Source of the DNA: an uncultured Collinsella sp.
GTDB lineage: Bacteria; Actinomycetota; Coriobacteriia; Coriobacteriales; Coriobacteriaceae
Length of the DNA stretch: 36,348 nucleotides
Direction of reading: 5' to 3'
Assembly: GCA_958407555.1 (NCBI GenBank)
Contig: CATYJC010000005.1
Location: forward strand, 1-36,348
The position numbers were made by a program, and so were the translations under genes. Shown in pieces: positions 26,101-33,892 of the stretch (its first letter is position 1; each line of letters opens with the position of its first letter). The notes below the pieces were generated by a model. It searched no databases and was not told the DNA's origin. It saw only the letters and a program-made list of their open reading frames with translations.

Positions 26101-29100
26101 GGACAGCCTGGAGCTCTTTGCCGTCGTTGTCGAGCAGCTGGAACGTGAAGTCACCGCCCGCGAGCGCGCCGCCCGTAAAACGCTTTGTCGCCTTGAGCGT
26201 TACCGAGGTCCCCTTCGGATGGTACGTGTTCGTGAAGGTCTGCGAGTTGGGCGCGCCTTCCGCAACCGGCGTAGCCGTCAGCGTGCCCGTCCCGTCGTCC
26301 TTGACCGTTACTTTGTAGATGAGTGGATGGGTGTCGTAGACCATGCCCGGCTCCGTGCCCGGCTGCTCCACGATGGTGTATGTGAAGTCCTTGCTCACGG
26401 CGCCGCCCAGGTCGGAGAGCTTGAAGTCGCGCGTGAAGCTGACCTTGCCGTCGGCGTCGTTCTTCGCGGTGCCGAGCACGTTGCCGGCGGCATCCTTCAG
26501 CTCGAACGTGTACTCGCCGCCCTTCAGCTTAGTGTCGTGCGTGAAGCCCGGCGCGACCGCAACGACCTTGGTCGCCGTCAGCTCCACGGATCCCTTTGCG
26601 GTGTAGATGTTCTTGAAGGTGGGGGCGACCGTCTTGCCGTCGTCGTAGGTGACGTTCGCCTCCAACTGGCCGGCGTTGTCCACGACCTTCACCACGGCGT
26701 GGTGCACCGCATCGTCGTAGGCCACGTAGGACAGGTCGCCCTCCTGCTCCGCGATAGTGTATTTGTACTCGCCGGCCTTGGTGTAGTTGATGGCCGGGAA
26801 GGTAACGGTGCCGTCCTCGCCGTTCTTAGCGGTCTGGATGGGTTGCTTGCCCTTCAGCTGCTCAGCCGTCAGATCACCCTCGTACAGGTCGAAGGTGAAC
26901 TCGCCGCCCTTGAGCGTGGCCTGCGTGTTGTCGGACTTCACGTACGATTTCTTCGCCGTGAGTGTAGCCAAGGTCTCGGCAGGCTGATACTTGTTAGTGA
27001 AGGTCGGGGCATCATTCTTGTCGTCATAGGTGACAGTCGCCTTTGCCTTGTCACCGTCCGCCTTCACCGAGACGTGGACCTTCACCGCCGTGGAATCGTA
27101 GGTGATGGTCGAATCGCTGTCAGCGACCTCCTTGAGCGTGTAGTCGTACTCGCCTATGGTCAGACCGGTGAGGATGAGCTTAATCTTGCCGTCCTTGTCG
27201 TTCTGGACAGTCTGGATGGGATCAACCGTAGTCGTATCGCCTTGATATAGGCCAAAAGTGAACGCACCAGCCGTCAGGTCCTTGCCCTTGAGGGTCTTCG
27301 TCGCCTCGATAGCGGCGTCGGCCGTCGGCTTCGAGTTGGTGAAGGTCGACACGTCGGCCTTGCCGTCGTAGGTGGCGGTCGCGCTCAGCGTGCCGTTCTT
27401 GTTATCGGTGACCCTAACGTGCACGCTCACCGTCTTGCCGTCGTACACGACGGTCGAGTCATTGCCGGCAACCTCCTTGATGGTGTAGTCGTGATCGCCC
27501 GGAGTGTCGTAGCCGATTGCCTGGAAGGTAATGTTGCCGTCCTTGTCATTCGTGACGGTCTCAATGGGCGTGCCTTCCGCCTTGTCACCCTTGTACAGAG
27601 CGAACGAGAAGTCGCCCCCTGCGAGCTCACCGCCTTTGAAGCGCTTCTTCGCCTTGAGCGTTACCGAGGTCCCCTTCGGGCGGTACGCGTTCGTGATCAC
27701 TGCAATCTGATTGTCAATCACCCGAGATGTGGCGGTGCCGTCATCCTTATAGGTCTGTTCCATTTTGACGACTGGCTCGGTCAGCTTGCCCTTGCCGTCA
27801 TCCTTTACCGTTACGGCCACCTTGTATTCGGCGCTGGAGTAGCTGACGCCGCCCAGCCAACTGGGATCGCTCTTGGCGGGCGTAGTCTCGGTAATGTAGT
27901 AGGTGTACCGGCCAGGCTTCTCATACTTAATTTCTCCGAAGCTAAATTCTTCGGCGCTCGTAACGGTCTTCTCGACCTGCTTCATGCCGGCCACAGGCGC
28001 TGCCGTAGCACCATCAGGCATCGGCGTGTCATCGGCGGCGCGCAGGCAAATCTTGAAGCTGTCGGCCTTAGTCCACTCACGGCCGGTGAACTCCTTCTGC
28101 GCCCGAATGCCGGTGAGCGTCACCGGGGACTTCACGCCGTAGCTGTTGGTGAACACCAGCTTGTTGTCTTCGGCCAGCGTGCCGTCGGTATTTTGCTTCG
28201 CGATCTTACCGGTGATACTGTCGCCTTCGTCGGTCAGATTCGTGGCACCCTGCTTGCGTCCGGTCAGCTTATAGCCCGCGGGCATCTTGTCTGCGCCGGT
28301 CAGCTCCTGCACCGTGTACTCGTCGCCCTCGCCAAGTCCGTACACGCGAATCGTCTCGTCCGCCTTGATGGCATGGGTGTCGCCGTTCTTCAAATCGAAC
28401 ACGTCGCCGGCTTGCTTTCCGGCCCCAGCGTTCTTGAACACTGCAGCCTTGTAGGTCTTCCCCTCGGGCACGGTGAACTTGAAGGTGAACTCCGCGTCCG
28501 GTTTTCCCGTCAGGCCCGCCGGCACCACGACCTTCTTCGTCACCTCGAGGCTCGCCTCGCGTTCATTCGCCACGCGCACACAGGTGGCGCCCGTGAACAG
28601 GGCGTTCAGGTTCATGTCGCGCAGATCGGCACGGGCACCTTTCGACGTGGTCCCCTTGGGCTGCTCGTCCTGCGTGATGCCCATACGTATCCAGCCCGTC
28701 TCGGTCTCCAAGCGATAAGGTTTGCCCTCCTCGGTGGGCCCATACTGGTAGACACGTCCGTTGGCGCCGTACTTGAGGTGCACCTCATCCTCGCCGCCCT
28801 TGGCGTCATTGTTCCAGGAAAGGTTGTCGTTGCCGTCGAGCGTCCCGTCGGACGTCTGGCGCTGGCCCTTGATCCACGTGAGCGTGTTGTCGATGTCGCC
28901 ATCTGCGCCAAACTGGCCCAGGCTCTTCATGAGCGCGCCCGGGCCCACGAACGTCGAAACGCCGTCATCGTCCGTACCGGCATCGGCATGGACGCCGTAA
29001 TCGTCCACAATCACCTTGGTGAGCGTGTTGTTAAGCAGGAAGCCCTTGGGCGCCGAGACCTCCTTTAGGAAGTAGGTTCCCTTCACGAGCGGCCTGTTAC

Positions 29101-31399
29101 CATCGCTCGTATTCGGGAATATGCCCGCACCTTCGAGCGGGACCGGGTTGTCGACCGACCCCGTCGTCAGGGTGTCGTAGGGGGTCTGCTCGCCATCGAG
29201 CACGACCTTGCCGTTCGCACCCGTAGTCACCTGGGTGGACTTGTACAGGCCGAACTTCGCCCCGTCAACGGGCTTACCCTCGGTATCGGTCTTCTGCACG
29301 AACAGGCGATTCTGGATGTTCGTGACGAGCAGGCGCGTGGCGAACTGCCGCTTGAAGTTCGTGCCGTCTGCGATGTCGTCGCTGTACACGTGGACGGTGT
29401 TCTCGAGCGTCGCGTCGCCGATCGAGCTCGCCGTTGTGTGGTAGATGGTCACCGCGTACTCGGCATCCTTGCGGGCATCATCGCTCAGCATGTAGTAGTA
29501 CTTGGAGATGTCACCGGGCAGATACGGAATCTCTACCTGGTACTGGCCGCTCGTGTTGAGCGTGAAGGCGTGCAGGTCCTTCTTCGCCGCCGCGATAGCG
29601 CCGACCATGTCCGGCTCCTTGGCGAGGGTGTATCCCGCTCCCGTCGATGGGTCGCCCGACACGGCGTACCAATTGCTCGGATCATTGATACCTGTGCTTG
29701 CGCTTTTATCGCGCTTGAGCACCACAGCGAACAGTATGCCGGAGTCCAGGCTGACAGTTTCGTTGGACTTCGTCTGGTCATCTTTCGCCTTGTACACGGT
29801 CGACGGCGCGGTGATGGTCTCCTTCGCGCCGGCGAACGCGCCGCTCCGCCACACGGCGCTGTCCGCGTCCATACCGCCGCGGTTGATGATGACGCCGCCC
29901 GCGCCGTCCTTGTCGCTCGCGGGCACGTACTCGAGCTGCATGCTGTCACCCGTCGCCGTGAGACTCGAGCGGTATCCTTCGGGCACGTACGTCTCCTTCA
30001 GGAGGTAGTACTTGTTGTCGTGATTCTTCTCGTAGAGATCGTCGAAGTTGATGACGCCGTTGTCCACGTCGTTCGTGAGCGTTAGGCGGCCGGCCTCGTC
30101 CGTGGTGCCGGAGCCGAGAAACTCGGCCTCGGTCTTGAAGTCTTTGTCGGTCTTATAGAGCTTGAACTCGGCACCCTGTACGAACTTGCCGTCCTGGTCG
30201 AACTTGATAATGTCGGACTCGGGCACCGTCACGAGGTTGAACTTGAGCTCCATGTTGGAGTAGAAGGCGCCGCGCTCCAGGTAGAAGAACTTGAGGGTGT
30301 GGTTGGTGCCGTCTTTGAAGGTGTCGCCGACAAAGCCCGAAGTAGTGTCCTTATGCGCCGCCTGATACTTGCTCAGCAGCGTGCCGTCGCTATTGCCGTT
30401 CACCTTAATGTCGCCCGTATGAAAGTTGATGTTCAGACTCGCGCGGTCGTGAATACCGCCGATATCACCCACGAGGACATCGTCGATGAACACCCAGACG
30501 TCATCATCGCCGGCGAACTCGAAGGTCATGTCCTCACCTTTGTTCGTCTTGCCGCCGTTGGGCTGCACGAATCGCGTGGACATTGAGAGGCCGAAGTGGT
30601 GGTTGACGGGCTTGCCGCCGTTGTAGCTCGAATTGCCGGTGTTGTCTGCCGTGATGCCGTTTTGGACGAGCTGGCCGTTTTCCTCATTGAACACCTTGTC
30701 TGCCGCGTCGAACGGGAAGAACTGACCCTGGTGGGACGAATTGCCAATGCCCCAGGTGTCATAGATGTCGAAGGCATTCTTGTCAGCGTTGTAGGCTGCG
30801 TAGTTTTTGGAGCTGTCATAGACGTAGTAGCCGTCCTGAACCTTGAGGAGGCCCGTCACGCCAAAATGGGACGTCTTGCCGGTCTGGGCAGAGGAATCGA
30901 ACAGGTAGCTGAGGGACTCGCCGCCCAAGGCTTCGGAAAGCTTCGGGTAGCCGTCTGAAAGCGTGTTGCTGACGATGCCGGGCTGCGGGCTCGTGCAGCC
31001 CGTCCAATTGTTGAGCGGCCCATCACCCCGGCCGTCGTTAAACTGGAACTTGTAGCCTGCGTTGACGCCGCCGTTGCCGGAAACCGACAGATGGTCATCG
31101 GGATTCACCCAGTAATCAAACAGGTTGATCGTCGTCCCCGAGGGCGAGGTCGTCGGAACCGTGTGGTCGGAGATCGCCGCCTCGGCACGAAGCGGCAGGA
31201 AGAAACTCGCCGTCAGCGCGACGGCGAGGGCCAGAACAATCGCATATGGCGAAACCGGGCGCAGCCCACGACGGCGGCCATAAGACATGACGGACCACCG
31301 CTCGCGCGGCCGGTGTTCACCAGGAAGTTCCCTGCTTAGACACCCCCCCCCGATAGCAATATTCACGAGTCGAGACGTCGTCTCTCTGAGCTCCTGCAT
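23111..31399 (-). CDS. Giant cell-wall-anchored adhesin with fibro-slime, SpaA/Cna-B and 13 Spy0128-like isopeptide repeats
   Basis: Surface protein of about 2762 residues. Order: a basic N-region and hydrophobic signal segment ending RAEAA near 75; a fibro-slime-type domain (FEFAGDDDVWVFIDDVLVGD near 294-312); SpaA/Cna-B-like domains near 393-490 and 697-800; a domain near 949-1088 starting SLEVTKKVVV; then 13 repeats of about 120-125 residues (1089-2700). Each repeat keeps a Lys near its start, a Y-x-I-x-E type Glu in the middle and F-x-N at the end, the Lys-Glu-Asn set of intramolecular isopeptide bonds in streptococcal pilins. The tail is a Pro-rich wall spacer, LPNMGD, a hydrophobic helix and RRRNR, a sortase signal with Met in place of Thr. 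The start is uncertain: ATG 31399 has a strong GGAGG site but gives a long N-region; ATG 31288 gives an ordinary signal peptide with a weak site. A G9 tract lies between them. No sortase gene is in the window. Role in adhesion is inferred from family. Confidence 0.88.
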   Translation of the reverse strand: MQELRETTSRLVNIAIGGGCLSRELPGEHRPRERWSVMSYGRRRGLRPVSPYAIVLALAVALTASFFLPLRAEAAISDHTVPTTSPSGTTINLFDYWVNPDDHLSVSGNGGVNAGYKFQFNDGRGDGPLNNWTGCTSPQPGIVSNTLSDGYPKLSEALGGESLSYLFDSSAQTGKTSHFGVTGLLKVQDGYYVYDSSKNYAAYNADKNAFDIYDTWGIGNSSHQGQFFPFDAADKVFNEENGQLVQNGITADNTGNSSYNGGKPVNHHFGLSMSTRFVQPNGGKTNKGEDMTFEFAGDDDVWVFIDDVLVGDIGGIHDRASLNINFHTGDIKVNGNSDGTLLSKYQAAHKDTTSGFVGDTFKDGTNHTLKFFYLERGAFYSNMELKFNLVTVPESDIIKFDQDGKFVQGAEFKLYKTDKDFKTEAEFLGSGTTDEAGRLTLTNDVDNGVINFDDLYEKNHDNKYYLLKETYVPEGYRSSLTATGDSMQLEYVPASDKDGAGGVIINRGGMDADSAVWRSGAFAGAKETITAPSTVYKAKDDQTKSNETVSLDSGILFAVVLKRDKSASTGINDPSNWYAVSGDPSTGAGYTLAKEPDMVGAIAAAKKDLHAFTLNTSGQYQVEIPYLPGDISKYYYMLSDDARKDAEYAVTIYHTTASSIGDATLENTVHVYSDDIADGTNFKRQFATRLLVTNIQNRLFVQKTDTEGKPVDGAKFGLYKSTQVTTGANGKVVLDGEQTPYDTLTTGSVDNPVPLEGAGIFPNTSDGNRPLVKGTYFLKEVSAPKGFLLNNTLTKVIVDDYGVHADAGTDDDGVSTFVGPGALMKSLGQFGADGDIDNTLTWIKGQRQTSDGTLDGNDNLSWNNDAKGGEDEVHLKYGANGRVYQYGPTEEGKPYRLETETGWIRMGITQDEQPKGTTSKGARADLRDMNLNALFTGATCVRVANEREASLEVTKKVVVPAGLTGKPDAEFTFKFTVPEGKTYKAAVFKNAGAGKQAGDVFDLKNGDTHAIKADETIRVYGLGEGDEYTVQELTGADKMPAGYKLTGRKQGATNLTDEGDSITGKIAKQNTDGTLAEDNKLVFTNSYGVKSPVTLTGIRAQKEFTGREWTKADSFKICLRAADDTPMPDGATAAPVAGMKQVEKTVTSAEEFSFGEIKYEKPGRYTYYITETTPAKSDPSWLGGVSYSSAEYKVAVTVKDDGKGKLTEPVVKMEQTYKDDGTATSRVIDNQIAVITNAYRPKGTSVTLKAKKRFKGGELAGGDFSFALYKGDKAEGTPIETVTNDKDGNITFQAIGYDTPGDHDYTIKEVAGNDSTVVYDGKTVSVHVRVTDNKNGTLSATATYDGKADVSTFTNSKPTADAAIEATKTLKGKDLTAGAFTFGLYQGDTTTVDPIQTVQNDKDGKIKLILTGLTIGEYDYTLKEVADSDSTITYDSTAVKVHVSVKADGDKAKATVTYDDKNDAPTFTNKYQPAETLATLTAKKSYVKSDNTQATLKGGEFTFDLYEGDLTAEQLKGKQPIQTAKNGEDGTVTFPAINYTKAGEYKYTIAEQEGDLSYVAYDDAVHHAVVKVVDNAGQLEANVTYDDGKTVAPTFKNIYTAKGSVELTATKVVAVAPGFTHDTKLKGGEYTFELKDAAGNVLGTAKNDADGKVSFTRDFKLSDLGGAVSKDFTYTIVEQPGTEPGMVYDTHPLIYKVTVKDDGTGTLTATPVAEGAPNSQTFTNTYHPKGTSVTLKATKRFTGGALAGGDFTFQLLDNDGKELQAVQNDKDGKVVFAAIDYATPGDYDYAIKEVRGADPTVVYDTKDVKVHVKVTDEKGELKAVATYDGEKAVPTFTNSKPTADVTVEATKTLKGKDLTADAFTFGLYDQAGNEVAKGPNDQDGKVKLAVKNLNLGEYDYTLKEEKAGQTVDGVAYDAKEVKVHVKAEQNQDGSNKTKVTVTYDGAATAPTFNNTYDAKGSVTLTATKTVKVADGFDHTTKPADGEFTFDLKDAAGNVLDTAKNDANGKVSFTREFQLSDLDGAASKDFTYTIVEQPGAEPGMVYDSHPLTYTVTVTDGGNGALNAKAIVTSASGSDTFTNTYQPAATGLALGAQKSYVKKDDNTPIVTKCGEFTFDVYEGNLTAEQLAGAKPVRTATNGADGSVNFDAFSYAKPGTHEYTIVERKGDLAYVTYDAAVHHAVVTVADNAGTLQASVAYDGTNVTKPSFTNTYEAQATDSGAIALTKSVDVHDGSYQLKAGDFAFELVGSDGSVIQTQKNDAHGKVAFDKLTFDHAGTFTYTVREVQPTGDAPGVPGVTYTGKTYTLTYVVKDNNDGKLVVESSTVMPSEGTENGVTPNTMTFTNSYQPGQTSYQISGTKVLENADPSTTRTPADGEFTFALIDVATGQEIDRTKNVGKAFTFKAISYTATGSHAYQVKEVAGQDGTITYSDAVLDVTVSVTDDGSGQLTATANKTAADLTFTNIYTPTATTATITGTKALTGRDLAEGEFSFDLKDADGNVVQTVQNGADGTFGFAPLQLDKVGTYVYTVSERAGATANGVTYDTTVFTATVTVTENAETHALEAQVAYSKGGKAADAVAFSNSYAPAATEVKLGASKVLSGEDLKEGQFSFQLKDADGKVLQTAKNAADGTVGFEAISYDKPGTYAYSISEVDDGQKNVTYDAAEHRVTVTVTDDGAGHLVATVTYDGDVAPVFKNTYTPPTTPPVNPPTNPPSKPPVPKEEKPGLPNMGDTSLSPMALGGIAGGAVVLIAAGVILRRRNR
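23640..27720 (-). repeat. Internal tandem/duplicated DNA repeats within the adhesin gene
   Basis: The isopeptide repeats fall into subtypes that recur in the order A-B-C-D-A-B-D-C (repeats 2-9), so a multi-domain block was duplicated. DNA identity is high in places: the stretch around 25823-25860 recurs almost unchanged at 27273-27310. Such identity would allow recombination to change repeat number. Confidence 0.7.
31343..31351 (-). repeat. G9 homopolymer at the 5' end of the adhesin gene, possible phase-variation switch
   Basis: Nine C on the plus strand read as GGG GGG GGG on the coding strand (Gly-Gly-Gly, about residues 17-19). With nine G the frame from ATG 31399 runs through. With eight, the next codons read GTC TAA; with ten, the frame ends at TGG TGA. 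Either change would stop translation from the strong upstream start. Confidence 0.7.
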
Positions 31400-31514
31400 A
31401 ACTTCCTCCCCAGTCACACGGCGACCCGACGGGCGCTCCCCGGGGGCCGAGGCAGTCTGGCACATGCCCGCAGTCGTTCAAGGAATACCGACCCCAGCAT
31501 ATGTCTCTCAAGAC

Positions 31515-31520
31515 ATTTTA
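31515..31520 (-). promoter_or_regulatory. Tentative -10 box for the adhesin gene
   Basis: TAAAAT on the minus strand lies in an AT-rich stretch (31515-31555) about 115 bases before the start at 31399. A short inverted repeat TGTCT-TGAG-AGACA follows at 31501-31514. No convincing -35 box is seen. Confidence 0.3.
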
Positions 31521-31584
31521 GCCTTTTTATATAACAGTTTTCGTCTCATTACCGATGAAATCGGCTCAGTCCCTTTGTCGCATG

Positions 31585-33012
31585 CTAGAGCGTGTGGAGC
31601 AGGGCGATGAGGAAGCGGATGCCTTGGAGGTAGGCGCGACGGGTGATGCGCTCGTTGGTGCCGTGGACGCCGCGGTCGCATTCGTCATCGTCGACCACAA
31701 AGGCGGAGAAGCGGATGCACTCGTGGCAAATGCTCTGGTAGTTGGCGGCATCGGTTGCACCAATCACGGTCGAGGGCACGATGCTAATCGGCTCTTGGCC
31801 CACCGCAGACGATCCGTTTTCCTCCGCACCCCTGGGATTACGGAAATAGCGGGCGGCGATGGCGCGGACGGCCTCGAGCCCCGGACCGCCCACGCGCGGG
31901 GATGGCGATGGCTCGGAGCTGCCGGGGCCCAGCTCGACCTCGACTCGGCCAGCGAGCCCAGCGGTGGCAACGGCCTCGCGACAGCAGGCCACGACATCGG
32001 CCACGCTCGTACCCTCGAGCATGCGGAAGTTGATATTGGCCCACATATCTTGCGGCATTACGTTGGCACCGGTACTGCCGCCCTCGATTTGCGTGGGCGC
32101 GCAGGTGGTGGTCACAAGCGGGTACAGCTTTTTGCTGGCGAGGCAGTCGCGCACGATGGCATCCTTGCTGGCAGCAATCTCGTCTGCGGTATAAAGCCCC
32201 AGCTCGACGAGCTGCGCGGCGAGCAGATCGGTCGCGCGCGCCGGCCACTCGATATCGCAAATCGCAGCAATAGCGCGGCTGAGCACTTCGAGCGACGTGC
32301 CGCCGTAAGGGTTGGAAGAATGCCCGCCTTCGCTTCTCGTCTTGAGCACGATATCGGCATAGCCCTTCTCGGCAAGATCGGCATGCATAAGCCAACCCTC
32401 ACCTGCGCTGTACTCGGCAGCCGGAACGATACGGTAGTCGCCCTCGTCGATCAGGTACTCAAGCTCAATGCCGCGCTCCTCGAGCACGCAGCCGATGGCG
32501 CCTGCGCCGTACTGCGTAGTCTCCTCGTCCTGGCCAAAGGCGAGCAGCAGGGTGCGCTCGTGCTCCCAGCCGTGCGCCAGCGCATACTCAACCGCCTCGA
32601 GAATGCCTGCGACCTGGTCTTTCATGTCGATAGCGCCACGACCCCAGATGTAGGTGTCGTCCACGTGCCCGCTAAAGGGGGCGTGCACCCAATCGTCCTC
32701 GGTGCCCGGCACCATGGGGACCACGTCCATGTGGCCCATGAGCATAACGGGTTTGAGGGCGGGGTCGGAACCGCCAAGCGTCACCAACAGCGAATGGTCG
32801 ACAAGCTCGATCTCGCCCGCCGCGAACACGCGCGGCCACGCCTGCTGCATATAGGCGCGCAGGTCGTCGAAGGGCTGCCAGCTCACCGCCTCGGCATCCA
32901 TGCTCGAGACAGTCGGAAACGACAGCACGCGGCCCAGGCGTTCGCACGCGCCAGCTTCGTCCAAATCGGCAAAATCATCCTCATGCGCAAAGAAGCGCCA
33001 AACCTCGGCCAT
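31585..33012 (-). CDS. M20 family metallopeptidase (carboxypeptidase S-like)
   Basis: Zinc-dependent peptidase/deacylase of the M20A group, closest in layout to carboxypeptidase S-like dipeptidases. The 475 residues contain the metal site: MGHMDVVP with His94 and Asp96, the bridging Asp129 in GRGAIDMKDQ, and QDEET with Glu163-Glu164. The lid-domain segment SEGGHSSNPYGGTSLEVL is typical. The ATG at 33012 follows AAAGGA; the frame is open to 33066. It lies 72 bases after the ABC transporter ATPase gene on the same strand, separated by a hairpin without a T-run, so partial cotranscription is likely. The pairing suggests uptake followed by hydrolysis of peptides or acyl-amino acids, an inference from context. 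Confidence 0.9.
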   Translation of the reverse strand: MAEVWRFFAHEDDFADLDEAGACERLGRVLSFPTVSSMDAEAVSWQPFDDLRAYMQQAWPRVFAAGEIELVDHSLLVTLGGSDPALKPVMLMGHMDVVPMVPGTEDDWVHAPFSGHVDDTYIWGRGAIDMKDQVAGILEAVEYALAHGWEHERTLLLAFGQDEETTQYGAGAIGCVLEERGIELEYLIDEGDYRIVPAAEYSAGEGWLMHADLAEKGYADIVLKTRSEGGHSSNPYGGTSLEVLSRAIAAICDIEWPARATDLLAAQLVELGLYTADEIAASKDAIVRDCLASKKLYPLVTTTCAPTQIEGGSTGANVMPQDMWANINFRMLEGTSVADVVACCREAVATAGLAGRVEVELGPGSSEPSPSPRVGGPGLEAVRAIAARYFRNPRGAEENGSSAVGQEPISIVPSTVIGATDAANYQSICHECIRFSAFVVDDDECDRGVHGTNERITRRAYLQGIRFLIALLHTL

Positions 33013-33036
33013 GACATCCTTTCGATTGTGATGACG

Positions 33037-33061
33037 AGGGCCGCCCCACCGGAGCGGCCCT
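33037..33061 (-). terminator. Strong hairpin between the ABC ATPase and M20 peptidase genes
   Basis: AGGGCCGCTCC pairs over 11 bp with GGGGCGGCCCT around a 3-nt loop on the minus strand. No T-run follows, so it may be an mRNA-processing or stabilising structure rather than a full terminator. Confidence 0.45.
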
Positions 33062-33084
33062 GCCACATAAGCGTTTGCGGTCGG

Positions 33085-33870
33085 TTATTTGTCCTCGAGA
33101 TAACGCGAGAGGAACTCGCGGGTACGCTGGTGCTTGGGGTTGCCGAAGAGCTCGGCCGGCGCGGCATCCTCGAGCACCACGCCCTTGTCCATAAAGACCA
33201 CGCGGTCGGACACGGTTCGGGCAAAGGCCATCTCGTGCGTGACGACGACCATGGTCATGCCGTCGGCAGCGAGCTTGCGCATGACCTCGAGCACTTCTCC
33301 CACAATCTCGGGGTCGAGCGCGGAGGTCGGCTCGTCGAACAGCATGATCTGCGGATTCATGCACAGGGCGCGCGCGATGGCCACGCGCTGCTTTTGACCA
33401 CCGGACAGGCGACCCACGGTGGCGTGCGCGAACTTTTCGAGCCCCACGCTCGTCAGATGCTCCATCGCGACCTTCTCGGCCTCGGCCTTGCTCATCTTTT
33501 TGAGCGTGACGGGCGCAAGCGTGCAGTTGTCGAGCACATCCATGTTGTTGAACAGGTTAAAGCCCTGGAACACCATGCCGATGTCCTCGCGGAGTTTATT
33601 GATATTGCAGCGCTCGGCCGTAAGGTCCTGGCCGTGGAACCAGATGTGGCCCGCGTCCGGGGTCTCGAGCAGGTTGAGGCAGCGCAGGAAGGTCGACTTG
33701 CCCGAGCCCGAGGCACCGATAATGGTAACGACCTCGCCGGGGTTAACGGACAGGTCGATGCCCTTGAGCACCTCGAGCGACCCAAAGCTCTTGCGCAGGC
33801 CCTCGACGCGGATGAGCGGCTCATTGGTCTGTGCGGCGGCCGCGGTGCCGGTAGTGGCGGTATCTGCCAT
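33085..33870 (-). CDS. Polar amino-acid ABC transporter, ATP-binding protein
   Basis: Cytoplasmic ATPase that powers a polar amino-acid importer (GlnQ/HisP class). In 261 residues it has Walker A GASGSGKST at 52-60, the Q-loop VFQGFNLF near 100-107, signature LSGGQKQR at 155-162, Walker B IMLFDEPTSALDP near 175-187 and the switch His in VVVTHEMAFA. The ATG at 33870 has GGAG 7 bases upstream; the longer frame to 33945 overlaps the permease gene and lacks support. The first 17 residues are Ala/Thr-rich. The permease gene ends 22 bases before it. Confidence 0.95.
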   Translation of the reverse strand: MADTATTGTAAAAQTNEPLIRVEGLRKSFGSLEVLKGIDLSVNPGEVVTIIGASGSGKSTFLRCLNLLETPDAGHIWFHGQDLTAERCNINKLREDIGMVFQGFNLFNNMDVLDNCTLAPVTLKKMSKAEAEKVAMEHLTSVGLEKFAHATVGRLSGGQKQRVAIARALCMNPQIMLFDEPTSALDPEIVGEVLEVMRKLAADGMTMVVVTHEMAFARTVSDRVVFMDKGVVLEDAAPAELFGNPKHQRTREFLSRYLEDK

Positions 33871-33892
33871 GATGATTCTCCTCGTCTTAAGC

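Noticed and set aside
24707..27250. 847-codon plus-strand open frame over the adhesin repeats
   Set aside because: It is a shadow of the repetitive adhesin gene; its apparent repeats mirror the repeats on the other strand.
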